From positions 1 to 33,074 of the forward strand of contig NZ_JAIBES010000126.1 in assembly GCF_019459305.1 (NCBI RefSeq): 33,074 nt of DNA, in the 5' to 3' direction. Shown here one piece after another: positions 1-6,942 of this stretch. The notes below the pieces were generated by a model, which was given only the letters and a program-made list of their open reading frames with translations, had not been told where the DNA came from and searched no databases. Both the position numbers and the translations under genes were made by a program. How positions within the stretch are numbered: position 1 is the first letter of the stretch; the number at the start of each line of letters is the position of its first letter. This stretch comes from Sphingopyxis sp. Its GTDB lineage: Bacteria > Pseudomonadota > Alphaproteobacteria > Sphingomonadales > Sphingomonadaceae.

Positions 1-773
1 CCGCCGCCACCGCCGCCGCCCCAGCCACCGCCGCCCCATGACGATCCGCCGCTGCCGCCGCCCCAGTGATCGCCGCCCCAGATGATGATTGGCGCATCCC
101 ACGGACGCCCCTTGCGCCGCTTTTTGCCCCGCCGTCCCAGACGCGACAGCATTGGCAGGATGAAGAAAATGAAGATGATGAACCCGACAAAGAACAGTCC
201 GCCGAAATTGCCATCGTCGGCACGCTCGCGCTCGTTCGCGGCGGCCGCTGCGGCGCGCGCCTGCGCTTCCTCGGGCGGCAGCTGGATCTGCTGCACGATT
301 GCGTTGACCCCGGCCTGAATGCCGCCGGGATAGTCGTTCGCCTTGAACAGCGGCGTCACGGTATCGCGGATGATCCGTCCCGACAGCGCGTCGGTGAGCA
401 CGGGTTCGAGGCCGAGACCGACCGCAATGTGCATCCGCCTTTCGTTCGGCGCGATCAGGAAAACGACGCCATCGTCCTTCTCGGCATCGCCGATCGCCCA
501 TTCGCGGCCCAACTGATAGCCATAATCTGCCACGTCGCGGCCTTCGAGGTCGCTGACCGTCGCGACGACCAGCTGGTGGCCAGTCGTTTTCTCCAGTTCA
601 AGGAGCTGCGCATTGAGCGCAGCTTCCTCCGCTCCCGGAATGATGTCCGCCTGGTCGACGACCGGGTTGCCCGCGAGTTTGGGGAAGGTCTGCGCGGTCG
701 CGGGCAACGCCAGCAACAGCAATCCCGAAAGAGTCGCTGTTGCAAGGGGTCGCAGCAGGGCGGTCAGCGTCAT
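1..773 (-). CDS. TPM-domain (YgcG-like) membrane protein, 3' end beyond window
   Basis: Reading leftward from an ATG at 773, the frame stays open to the window edge for 257 codons, so the C-terminus is missing. The N-terminus is a signal peptide ending near ALPATAQ. The next ~130 residues match a TPM domain (TPM_phosphatase/YgcG family): a start like FPKLAGNPVVDQADIIPG, a VVATVSDLEG strand, and YGYQLGREWAIGD followed by DDGVVFLIAPNERRMHIAVG. One hydrophobic segment (FFVGFI...ILP) then precedes a basic patch and a tail rich in Gly, Trp and Ser, the usual architecture of exported membrane-anchored TPM proteins. It begins 2 nt after lemA, and LemA-TPM pairs are a recurrent two-gene operon. Molecular function is unsettled; phosphatase activity is reported only for some relatives. 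Confidence 0.85.
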   Translation of the reverse strand, partial: MTLTALLRPLATATLSGLLLLALPATAQTFPKLAGNPVVDQADIIPGAEEAALNAQLLELEKTTGHQLVVATVSDLEGRDVADYGYQLGREWAIGDAEKDDGVVFLIAPNERRMHIAVGLGLEPVLTDALSGRIIRDTVTPLFKANDYPGGIQAGVNAIVQQIQLPPEEAQARAAAAAANERERADDGNFGGLFFVGFIIFIFFILPMLSRLGRRGKKRRKGRPWDAPIIIWGGDHWGGGSGGSSWGGGGWGGGGGG

Positions 774-775
774 CC

Positions 776-1372
776 TTACGTCCCGAAATCGACTTTCGGC
801 GCCTGATTGGCATTCGGCGTGATCGCCTTGTACGGGGTCATCGGTTTCGCGCCATGGACGATCTTGGCGCCGATGATGTCGGGGAAGGTGCGGATCGTCG
901 TGTTATAATCCTGCACCGCGCCATTATAGTCCTGTACCGAAACGTTGATGCGGTTTTCGGTGCCCTCCAGCTGGGTCATCAGATCGGCAAAACGCGCCTG
1001 GCTTTTCAGGTCGGGATAGGCTTCGACGGTGACGAGCAGGCGGCCGAGCGCGCTCGACACATTGCCCTGCGCCTGCTGGAACGCCTGCACCTTCGCGGGA
1101 TCTTCCAGATCGTCGGTGCTGAGCTTGACTTGCGTTGCAGAGGCGCGCGCCTGGATCACGCCTTCCAGCGTCGATTGCTCGATCTGCGAGGCGCCCTTGG
1201 CCGTTTCGACGAGGTTGGGGATCAGGTCGGCGCGGCGCTGATACGCTGCCTCGACATTGGCCCATTTGGCTTTGGCGGCTTCTTCCTTGGTCGGGACGCT
1301 GTTGATACCGCAGGCGGACAGGCTCATCGCGGCGACGGGCAGGATCAACCAGCGGGCGGTACGAGTGGTCAT
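776..1372 (-). CDS. lemA: LemA family lipoprotein
   Basis: The product is 198 aa. A short basic N-terminus and hydrophobic stretch end in a lipobox (LSAC, Cys21), so it should be a membrane-anchored lipoprotein. The mature part has the LemA hallmarks: WANVEAAYQRRADLIPNLVETAKG, then ARASATQVKLSTDDL, SSALGRLLVTVEAYPDLKSQARFADLMTQLEGTENRINVSVQDYN and a final FP..IIGAK. LemA proteins are helical and of unknown biochemical role. It is the first gene of a pair with the TPM-domain gene, separated by 2 nt. A GGAGGG stretch lies 11 nt before this ATG; a TTG at 1378 sits closer to it and could be the true start, adding two residues. Confidence 0.9.
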   Translation of the reverse strand: MTTRTARWLILPVAAMSLSACGINSVPTKEEAAKAKWANVEAAYQRRADLIPNLVETAKGASQIEQSTLEGVIQARASATQVKLSTDDLEDPAKVQAFQQAQGNVSSALGRLLVTVEAYPDLKSQARFADLMTQLEGTENRINVSVQDYNGAVQDYNTTIRTFPDIIGAKIVHGAKPMTPYKAITPNANQAPKVDFGT

Positions 1373-1494
1373 GGTCAAAAACTCCCTCCGGCGGCGTTTT
1401 GCCGCAACAATACACTACATAGGATGTTGCTTGCCTTTGTGCAATCGGCGCGGCACCGTTGGCGCTCAGGATCAACCAGCCAGGGAGCAGCAAC

Positions 1495-1911
1495 ATGCTG
1501 GGTGAGTTCAGGGAATTTATCGCCAAGGGCAATGTCATGGATCTGGCGGTGGGTGTGATCATCGGCGGCGCCTTCGCCACGATCACCGGGTCGTTGACCG
1601 CCGATCTGATCATGCCATTCGTTGGGTGGATCTTTGGCGGGGTCGATTTTTCGAGCAAGTTCATCCTGCTCGGCAGCGTGCCCGACGGGGTTGCTGCGAC
1701 CGACTATACCAAGCTGAAAGAAGCCGGCGTGGCGATGATCGGCTATGGCGCCTTTATCACCGCGGTCATTAATTTCCTGATCCTGGCGTTTGTGATCTTC
1801 CTGCTGGTGCGCTGGGTGAACAAGGTCATGCGCCGCGCGCCCGATGCGCCTGCGGGACCGACCGAGGTCGAGCTTCTGGCCGAAATCCGCGACGAGTTGC
1901 GCAAGAAATAG
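1495..1911 (+). CDS. mscL: Large-conductance mechanosensitive channel MscL
   Basis: The protein is 138 aa, the normal length for MscL. It starts MLGEFREFIAKGNVMDLAVGVIIGGAF, containing the amphipathic N-helix and the pore-lining TM1 with its small-residue face. A periplasmic loop follows, then TM2 (YGAFITAVINFLILAFVIFLLVRWVNK) and a charged cytoplasmic helical bundle (PTEVELLAEIRDELRKK). MscL opens under membrane tension to release solutes during hypo-osmotic shock. The ATG at 1495 is preceded by AGGGAG with good spacing; upstream in-frame codons lack the conserved start. It stands alone and is followed by a palindromic repeat. Confidence 0.97.
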   Translation: MLGEFREFIAKGNVMDLAVGVIIGGAFATITGSLTADLIMPFVGWIFGGVDFSSKFILLGSVPDGVAATDYTKLKEAGVAMIGYGAFITAVINFLILAFVIFLLVRWVNKVMRRAPDAPAGPTEVELLAEIRDELRKK

Positions 1912-1927
1912 CCTCAATTCGTTCGTG

Positions 1928-1989
1928 TCGAGCGAAGTCGGGGCACCTGCCGCAGGTGCTCGGCCTCACGGCATCTCGACTTCGCTCGA
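1928..1989. repeat. Palindromic intergenic element after mscL
   Basis: Half-sites TCGAGCGAAGTCG (1928-1940) and CGACTTCGCTCGA (1977-1989) are perfect inverted copies, and between them GCACCTG/CAGGTGC forms a second hairpin. The outer motif resembles a dispersed sphingomonad intergenic repeat that I recognise from memory. It could fold at the 3' end of the mscL transcript, but there is no T-run for a canonical terminator. Confidence 0.6.
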
Positions 1990-2019
1990 TGCAAACGGAC
2001 AGTGAGGAACGGCTGCGCC

Positions 2020-2050
2020 CTTTCATTCGGCGGGCAGGCACCCTATATAG
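2020..2050 (+). promoter_or_regulatory. Putative tmRNA promoter
   Basis: A TATATA box at 2044-2049 lies about 7 nt before the first hairpin of the tmRNA precursor. The best -35 candidate at 17 bp spacing (TTTCAT, 2021-2026) is weak. The call rests mainly on position. Confidence 0.35.
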
Positions 2051-2054
2051 CTCA

Positions 2055-2413
2055 GGTCGGCTTCGGCCGACTATGGTGATAAATGGTGTCGTGAAATAGA
2101 CACAGCGGACCCGGGGGCAGTACCCGGCGGCTCCACCACAAACCCGCCAATCCGCAAGGAAAAGCGGGCTTCTGAGGGGGCCGAACCAGGATCGACGTGT
2201 GTTCAAAGACGATATTTTTGCCCGGGCTGAGTAACCCGTTCAAGGCTCAAAACCAATAGGTGCTAACGATAACGAAGCACTCGCTCTGGCTGCCTAACCG
2301 ATAAGCCTCACGGCCTAAGGTTAGACAAATAGAACGCGGTTCGGACCGAACCGGGCAACAGAATCGGAAACCAGCGGCTGGGGACGAGCCGGGCAACAGA
2401 ATCGTCCCACCTT
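2055..2413 (+). ncRNA. ssrA: tmRNA, circularly permuted two-piece form (alphaproteobacterial)
   Basis: The acceptor piece comes first: a UUCG-capped hairpin (GTCGGC/GCCGAC), a T-stem CCGGG/CCCGG around loop GGCAGTA, and CGGCTCC-A-CCA with CCA at 2136-2138. An intervening spacer with hairpin CCCGC (2143-2147)/GCGGG (2164-2168) follows, then the coding piece beginning GGGGCCG at 2177. GGGGCCG pairs with CGGCTCC over seven positions, rebuilding the tRNA-Ala-like acceptor stem. The tag frame is 2262-2297, from a GCT resume codon to TAA, giving ANDNEALALAA, a normal SsrA degron ending in LAA. Two near-identical GGGCAACAGAATCG hairpins close the 3' side. With SmpB it rescues stalled ribosomes. The permuted order is diagnostic of alphaproteobacteria. 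Outer ends are approximate to about 10-20 nt. Confidence 0.93.
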
Positions 2414-2452
2414 CCCCTTTCTCTTATCGTTGCACCCGCGAAGGGTTGTGTC

Positions 2453-2863
2453 CTAATGCGCACTTTCGCAATGCCGATGATCGCCAAGCGCCTCGATTAC
2501 CCGGCAATCGGCGGCGACCCCGCCGCGGCAGCGCCCGACGATGCGCGTCAGTTCGTCGCGAAGCAGCGTCAGTTGCGCGATTTTCTCCTCGACCTGCGCC
2601 AGATGGCGGCTCGCGATGCGGTCTGCCTCACTGCAATCGCGCTCCGGATCGTCCGACAGGTCGAGCAGCGAGCGGATTTCCTCGATCGTGAACCCCAAGT
2701 CGCGCGAATGGCGCACGAAGGTCAGCCGCGCGCGGTGCGGATCGCCATAGCTGCGGTAATTGGCCGCGGTCCGATCGGGCTCTGGCAACAGCCCGATGCG
2801 CTCATAATAGCGGATAGTTTCGATATTGGTCCCGGTTGCCCGCGACAGCTCTCCGATTTTCAT
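2453..2863 (-). CDS. MerR-family heavy-metal-responsive regulator (ZntR/CadR/PbrR-like)
   Basis: The protein is 136 aa. An N-terminal winged-helix HTH (MKIGELSRATGTNIETIRYYERIGLLPEPDRTAANYRSY) is followed by RLTFVRHSRDLGFTIEEIRSLLDL, the dimerisation helix, and a C-terminal metal-binding segment. Cysteines occur in DPERDCSEADRI, GRCRGG, AADCRVIEAL and the terminal HRHC, matching the Zn/Cd/Pb branch, where a Cys before the long helix pairs with Cys in the C-terminal loop of the partner. It is divergent from a cation-efflux gene, and the MerR dyad lies just outside its start codon, so it probably controls both itself and the transporter. The ATG at 2863 is preferred over an in-frame GTG at 2866. 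Which metal it senses cannot be read directly. Confidence 0.92.
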   Translation of the reverse strand: MKIGELSRATGTNIETIRYYERIGLLPEPDRTAANYRSYGDPHRARLTFVRHSRDLGFTIEEIRSLLDLSDDPERDCSEADRIASRHLAQVEEKIAQLTLLRDELTRIVGRCRGGVAADCRVIEALGDHRHCESAH

Positions 2864-2866
2864 CAC

Positions 2867-2898
2867 TTGACCCTGTAGTTGCTACAGGGTCCATATAG
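2867..2898 (+). promoter_or_regulatory. MerR-type operator/promoter of the cation transporter
   Basis: A -35 TTGACC (2867-2872) and a -10 around CATATA/ATATAG (2892-2898) are separated by 19-20 bp, the overlong spacer typical of MerR-activated promoters. Inside the spacer is a perfect 9-3-9 dyad: ACCCTGTAG (2870-2878), TTG, CTACAGGGT (2882-2890). This closely resembles known ZntR/CadR/PbrR operators. It points right to the transporter; the regulator's start codon is only 6 nt from the dyad on the other side. Confidence 0.88.
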
Positions 2899-2966
2899 GG
2901 TCTCGACTCGCCGAACCAAGCAGGCTTTGCTGTGAAAGCCGGTTCGACGCAGGAAGGAGCCTCGCC

Positions 2967-3599
2967 TTGTCTGATCATTGCTGTGCCGGTGCCAGCGGCA
3001 AGACCGCGCTGAACGACCCGCGCTGGCGGCGCATCCTGTGGGCGGCGCTGCTGATTAACGCCGCGATGTTCGGGGTCGAGATCGTGGCCGGGGTCGCGGC
3101 GGACTCGCGCGCGCTGCAGGCCGATGCGCTCGATTTCCTGGGCGATGCCGCGAATTATGCGATCAGCCTGGGGGTCGCCGGGATGGCGCTCGCTTGGCGC
3201 GCCCGCGCCGCCATGGTCAAGGCGGTGACGATGCTCGCCTTTGGCCTGTGGGTGCTGGGTTCGGCGGTCTGGGGTTTCATCGACGGATCGGCGCCGCACG
3301 CCGAAACGATGGGATTGATCGGTGTGCTCGCGCTCGCCGCCAATGTCGCGGTCGCGCTGATGCTCTATCGCTATCGCACCGGCGACGCGAACATGCGGTC
3401 GGTATGGATCTGCTCGCGCAACGACGCGATCGGCAATGTCGCGGTGATGGGCGCCGCGCTCGGAGTGTTCGGCACCGGGCAAAGCTGGCCCGACCTTGTG
3501 GTAGCTGCAATCATGGCTACGCTCGCGATATGGGGCAGTATCGAGGTGTTCCGTCAGGCGCGCGGCGAACTGGCCGCGATCCCGGCGACGGGCCACTGA
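2967..3599 (+). CDS. Cation diffusion facilitator-type metal efflux transporter
   Basis: The protein is 210 aa with about six hydrophobic segments, matching the membrane domain of CDF (cation_efflux) transporters but lacking the usual C-terminal cytoplasmic metallochaperone-like domain. TM2 carries the acidic pair in QADALDFLGDAANY, where the family has HSLxD-type residues, and TM5 carries SRNDAIGN, aligning with the HxxxD/N motif. Substitution of the His by Gln/Ser may alter metal choice. The N-terminus starts SDHCC, a likely extra metal ligand. The start is a TTG at 2967 with AGGAAGGAG 7 nt before it. The upstream MerR operator makes export of Zn, Cd, Pb or a related ion the likely role. 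Confidence 0.85.
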   Translation: MSDHCCAGASGKTALNDPRWRRILWAALLINAAMFGVEIVAGVAADSRALQADALDFLGDAANYAISLGVAGMALAWRARAAMVKAVTMLAFGLWVLGSAVWGFIDGSAPHAETMGLIGVLALAANVAVALMLYRYRTGDANMRSVWICSRNDAIGNVAVMGAALGVFGTGQSWPDLVVAAIMATLAIWGSIEVFRQARGELAAIPATGH

Positions 3600-3637
3600 C
3601 TGGCCACCCTGCGGGCGCGTTTCATATCAGATGCGAA

Positions 3638-3668
3638 AAGAGCTCCGCCGAAATTCGACGGAGCTCTT
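3638..3668. terminator. Hairpin downstream of the cation transporter
   Basis: AAGAGCTCCG (3638-3647) and CGGAGCTCTT (3659-3668) pair perfectly over 10 bp, with an 11-nt loop. It lies 39 nt after the transporter stop. The base of the stem gives an A-rich side on one strand and TCTT on the other, so it could end transcription in either direction, but the T-run is short. Confidence 0.5.
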
Positions 3669-3753
3669 CCAGGTCGCACACACATCTGACTGGCGAGGAC
3701 CCTCGCCCTGCCGTTCTGGGTCGCATCGAACGGCAGGAATTTTTACGAGCCCG

Positions 3754-3810
3754 ATTCCTTCGACACCCGATCGCACCTGTCCGGAAACCAGGGTCGTGTG
3801 TCGAAGGAAT
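3754..3810. repeat. 13-bp perfect inverted repeat
   Basis: ATTCCTTCGACAC (3754-3766) is repeated in inverted form as GTGTCGAAGGAAT (3798-3810), with a 31-nt loop between. No ORF covers it convincingly. It may be a dispersed palindrome or a binding site in the convergent gap between the transporter and the LuxR-type gene. Confidence 0.6.
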
Positions 3811-3858
3811 GGCCCCCTTAGTCCTTGCAAACGGACCCTTATTTTGCACTGGTGTTGC

Positions 3859-3884
3859 GATCATCCCCCTTCAGGGGGGTGATC
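3859..3884 (-). terminator. Hairpin at the 3' end of the LuxR-type gene
   Basis: GATCATCCCCC (3859-3869), loop TTCA, GGGGGGTGATC (3874-3884) forms an 11-bp stem with one G-T pair. It overlaps the stop codon of the leftward regulator gene by 2 nt. No clear T-run follows, so it may act as an mRNA 3' stabiliser or Rho-associated stop. Confidence 0.5.
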
Positions 3885-5058
3885 AACTTAAGATAGGTGC
3901 CAGCAACCGCATCAGACTGGCCTCGCTATCGACGCCGCATTTCGGATAAATTTGCTTGAGCTGCCCACGCAAGGTTTCGGGGGTAACCCCCCGTTCTGCT
4001 GCGATCGCCGAGCGCGTCCTGCCTTCGAACAGGCGAACAGCGATGTCGGACTCGGCGGGGCTGAGCCGGTAAAGTGCGGCCAGATAGGCCGCCACGCCGG
4101 CGCGGTCGCGCCGCGGGCCATTGGCAATCAGGATCGCATGCGGCAGCTTGCCCAGCGACCAGCTTCGGACCGGGAGACGAAAGCCTTCGATCATCAGCGG
4201 CGGCCGTCCTTCGGCGGTCGTGATCCGGGTCCGGATGTGATCCAGCCCGTCATCGGCGATCAGCGCCTGGACGGCCTGGCGCATCGTGAGGGGCGCGCCC
4301 GCGCCATCGAGCACCCGGCCCGAAAGCCGCACGTCGCCGGCATCGACCATGGTATCGGCCCCGATACTGTGCGCTAATACCTTGCCGCGGACGTCGATGA
4401 TAAAGGCGCTGATCTGAATCGCGTCAAAGGCGCCCGCCAGCAGCTTGGCCTGTTCGCCCTCCAGCTTTTCTTGCAAACGCACCGCGCGCCGCGCTGCCGC
4501 TGCACCCTCGGCAAAGACTCGTCGCTGCGCTGGCGTCGTTCGGCCGTCGCTGCGATTGCGGAGCGTGGCCAGACCGACGACGCCAAAATTATCGATCACC
4601 AGATTGGTCTGACAGCCAAAAGGGATACCGATCTCTTCGCACCAGTCGACATAATCGGGCGACGCCAGGTCGGGGATCACCCGGTCATAATCATCTTCGT
4701 GCAGGACAGGATCGTAAAAGCCGCGCTCGACGTGGCGGTTCGACGCGGCAACCCGGAAATTATGGCTTTCCGTGGCCCAGCCGCTGGCTGCAAAAAAGTC
4801 AATCATTTCGGGACTGAAATTGGTGACGATGTTGAACGGGATTTCACGGGCACCGCCAACCCCGATCAGCTGACCATGCGTCGACCCGGTCCGGGTCGCG
4901 AGCGTATTGAGCGCCTCCAGCCACAGGTCGGGCTGCAGCGCCGCCTGCATGAATATATCGTCCCAATCCCGATCGATCCGCTGGCCCATCGCGTCTGCCG
5001 TCAATCCTAGTATGTCCTGAGTATTCGAACTTTCGCCCAACTTTATGACAAAAGCCAT
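3883..5058 (-). CDS. LuxR-type helix-turn-helix transcriptional regulator (orphan)
   Basis: The protein is about 391 aa. The last ~65 residues form a LuxR/GerE-type HTH: LYRLSPAESDIAVRLFEGRTRSAIAAERGVTPETLRGQLKQIYPKCGV, the usual scissor-helix domain, with SPAE replacing the common T.RE. The first ~330 residues contain two putative sensory regions, one GAF/autoinducer-like (FAASGWATESHNFRVAASNRHVERGF) and one PAS-like (AGAFDAIQISAFIIDVRGKVLAHS), but neither carries a ligand motif I can name. There is no neighbouring luxI-type synthase or obvious target gene. The start is uncertain: ATG 5058 is used; GTG 5103 and ATG 4989 are alternatives, and none has a good Shine-Dalgarno. Confidence 0.8.
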   Translation of the reverse strand: MAFVIKLGESSNTQDILGLTADAMGQRIDRDWDDIFMQAALQPDLWLEALNTLATRTGSTHGQLIGVGGAREIPFNIVTNFSPEMIDFFAASGWATESHNFRVAASNRHVERGFYDPVLHEDDYDRVIPDLASPDYVDWCEEIGIPFGCQTNLVIDNFGVVGLATLRNRSDGRTTPAQRRVFAEGAAAARRAVRLQEKLEGEQAKLLAGAFDAIQISAFIIDVRGKVLAHSIGADTMVDAGDVRLSGRVLDGAGAPLTMRQAVQALIADDGLDHIRTRITTAEGRPPLMIEGFRLPVRSWSLGKLPHAILIANGPRRDRAGVAAYLAALYRLSPAESDIAVRLFEGRTRSAIAAERGVTPETLRGQLKQIYPKCGVDSEASLMRLLAPILS

Positions 5059-5311
5059 AAAATTAGCGTTAGTGAACTCTCGATGGACCGGGTTCGCACA
5101 CACGATGGGGCTGGAGGTAGCAGTTCGCGAAAAGCGTTCTGGCTGAGATGCACGGGTCCGACGGTGGCTGCTGAGCCGACCCGGCCGCGCATAAGGTGGC
5201 CTTCATCGATGCAGTGCGCAGGCAGTGGGACCGGAATTGCCCCGATCAGCAACGCGAGGGACGAGGGGGGCCCCGCCAATCGATGCACGAACGGCTTTGG
5301 GGCGACTGACC

Positions 5312-5387
5312 TGGTGCCGGCTGTCAGACTCGAACTGACGACCTACCGCTTACAAGGCGGTTGCTCTACCAACTGAGCTAAGCCGGC
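5312..5387 (-). tRNA. tRNA-Thr (anticodon UGU)
   Basis: On the minus strand a 76-nt cloverleaf reads from GCCGGCT through the D-arm TAGCTCAGTTGGTAGAGCA. The anticodon arm is ACCGC-CTTGTAA-GCGGT, placing TGT at positions 34-36, followed by a GTTCGAGTC T-arm and closing AGCCGGC-A-CCA. The CCA is encoded (5312-5314). All stems pair. The gene starts 17 nt downstream of the neighbouring leftward gene (5405-6277) and may share its transcript. Confidence 0.97.
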
Positions 5388-5404
5388 GCGGAACGCCCCT
5401 TGCT

Positions 5405-6277
5405 TCAAATTATGCCAAAGGTCCAGCCTTCGGTGCGCGCGAGGGTGTCGGTTAGCGGCGATGGCGACCAAAGTGCTGCATCGCTGGCAAGCGCGCGCAG
5501 CCATGCCGCGGTGAGCAGGGCATCGCTGGCATGGTCGCTGATCGGACCTCTGAACCCGGCGAGTGGCGAACCGAATTCGGCGAGTGCCATATCCAGCACC
5601 GCGCCGTCGCGGATCTTGCTGCGCCCCACCGCGACCCCGGCGGCGCGCGCTGCGACGCCGGTATAGATTTCGACGAGCAGCGGGCCGGTCGCGGGGGTCG
5701 GATCGAGCGGCCATAGCGGCAGCCGCGGGTGCAAGCGGTGGAGCAGGCGCATTCCCGTCAGGCTCGCCTTGCCGACCTGTGCGGCGCCGATCAGGTTGAA
5801 ATTGCTGACGCTCGCCGCCTGCTTTGTTGCGCGCTGATGCTTCTCGACGACCCGCAGCCGCCCCGTGCCGGGCGCGAACAGGTCGCCGACGTCGCCTTGC
5901 GCGTGGCGAAAATGCCGCCGTGCCTCGGGATGCGTCAGAAACCCGCCGATCTCGTAATGCGGGTCGGATGCCGTCAGCCGTTCGACCAGCGCCCACAGCG
6001 CGGGCAGGGTGTCCGGGCTCGCGTCCCATTCCGGAAAATAGGCGCCGCGATCGGCAAAGGCGAACGCGGCCGAAAAGTCGAAACCGATCAGCATGTCGGC
6101 GCCCGATGCCGCAACATCCTCTAACCACGTCAGGATTTCGGCGCGCGACCAGATATGGCCGGGACGGACCAGTTCGGGCGCGCCGGTGCCGCTCGCCACC
6201 GCCAGCGCAATCCCGCGCTGCCGCGACCCGCGGGCGCCCGACCAGTCGAGGGCAGCAAAGTAGGAGAAGCGGCGCAT
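5405..6277 (-). CDS. Conserved protein of unknown function, possible RNase H-like fold
   Basis: The product is 290 aa, soluble, without signal peptide or membrane segment. The start FSYFAALDWSGARGSRQRGIALA resembles the first strand of an RNase H/actin-like fold with an acidic residue (D10). A second acid pair sits in ADMLIGFDFSAAFAF, and a C-terminal DHASDALLTAAWLRAL carries conserved Asp/His, a pattern seen in DUF429-type proteins. I cannot assign a reaction. Such proteins sometimes carry cobalamin-biosynthesis names in databases, but nothing here supports that. The gene is divergent from the Nfu-like gene (63 nt between starts) and lies directly upstream of tRNA-Thr. Confidence 0.75.
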   Translation of the reverse strand: MRRFSYFAALDWSGARGSRQRGIALAVASGTGAPELVRPGHIWSRAEILTWLEDVAASGADMLIGFDFSAAFAFADRGAYFPEWDASPDTLPALWALVERLTASDPHYEIGGFLTHPEARRHFRHAQGDVGDLFAPGTGRLRVVEKHQRATKQAASVSNFNLIGAAQVGKASLTGMRLLHRLHPRLPLWPLDPTPATGPLLVEIYTGVAARAAGVAVGRSKIRDGAVLDMALAEFGSPLAGFRGPISDHASDALLTAAWLRALASDAALWSPSPLTDTLARTEGWTFGII

Positions 6278-6339
6278 CCACGGCGTCTAGCGCCCCCAAT
6301 CGGCTTGCACAAAGGGCGATGGCGTCCCACATGCACCCC

Positions 6340-6915
6340 ATGCTGATCGAAACCGAATCAACGCCCAATCCCGCGACGCTCAAATTCCTGCCCGGCCAGG
6401 CGGTGATGGAGGCTGGAACCCGCGACTTTGCCAGCCCCGAAGAGGCCGAGGTATCGCCGCTCGCCAGCGCGCTATTCTCGCTCGGCGATGTGACGGGCGT
6501 ATTCTTTGGCCGCGATTTCGTGTCGGTCACTTCGGCCCCTGGCGTCGGCTGGAGCGACCTCAAGCCCGACGTGCTCGGCATATTGATGGACCATTTCCTT
6601 GCCGGCGTTCCGCTGTTCAACGCCGCCAGCGCAGGCTTTGCCGTGCCGCCCGAGGATGAAGCCGGCTTTGCCGATGATCCCGCCGATGCCGATATCATCG
6701 AGCAGATCAAGGAACTGATCGAGACGCGCGTGCGGCCTGCAGTCGCCAACGACGGCGGCGACATCGTCTACCGCGGCTTCGACAAGGGCAATGTGTATCT
6801 GAAGATGCAGGGCGCTTGCGCTGGCTGTCCGTCGTCATCGGCGACGCTCAAGAACGGCATCGAATCGCTCTTGAAACATTATGTACCCGAGGTAACGGCG
6901 GTTCACGCCGTCTGA
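6340..6915 (+). CDS. NifU/Nfu-family Fe-S cluster scaffold/carrier
   Basis: The protein is 191 aa from this start. The N-terminal Nfu_N domain begins with the conserved MLIETESTPNPATLKFLPG and contains SPLASALFSLGDVTGVFFGRDFVSVT. The C-terminal NifU-like domain (IIEQIKELIETRVRPAVANDGGDIVYRGFDKGNVYLKMQGACAGCPSSSATLKNGIESLL) carries the CAGC motif whose two cysteines hold a 4Fe-4S cluster at the dimer interface. It passes clusters to apo-enzymes; MiaB, encoded about 3.6 kb downstream, is such an enzyme. ATGs at 6319 and 6331 are possible starts; 6340 was picked because family members begin M-[LF]-IETE, but no start has a strong ribosome site. Confidence 0.92.
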   Translation: MLIETESTPNPATLKFLPGQAVMEAGTRDFASPEEAEVSPLASALFSLGDVTGVFFGRDFVSVTSAPGVGWSDLKPDVLGILMDHFLAGVPLFNAASAGFAVPPEDEAGFADDPADADIIEQIKELIETRVRPAVANDGGDIVYRGFDKGNVYLKMQGACAGCPSSSATLKNGIESLLKHYVPEVTAVHAV

Positions 6916-6942
6916 CCTTTCACATTTCAGGAGAATACCCCG

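Noticed and set aside
1..65. GCC/CCG-rich tandem at the left edge as a repeat element
   Set aside because: It encodes the Gly/Trp-rich tail of the TPM-domain protein on the minus strand.
3883..5058. LuxR-type protein as a quorum-sensing receptor
   Set aside because: There is no luxI-type gene nearby and no autoinducer-binding signature; only the HTH is secure.
5083..5376. 97-codon plus-strand frame
   Set aside because: It runs through most of the tRNA-Thr gene and has no recognisable product.
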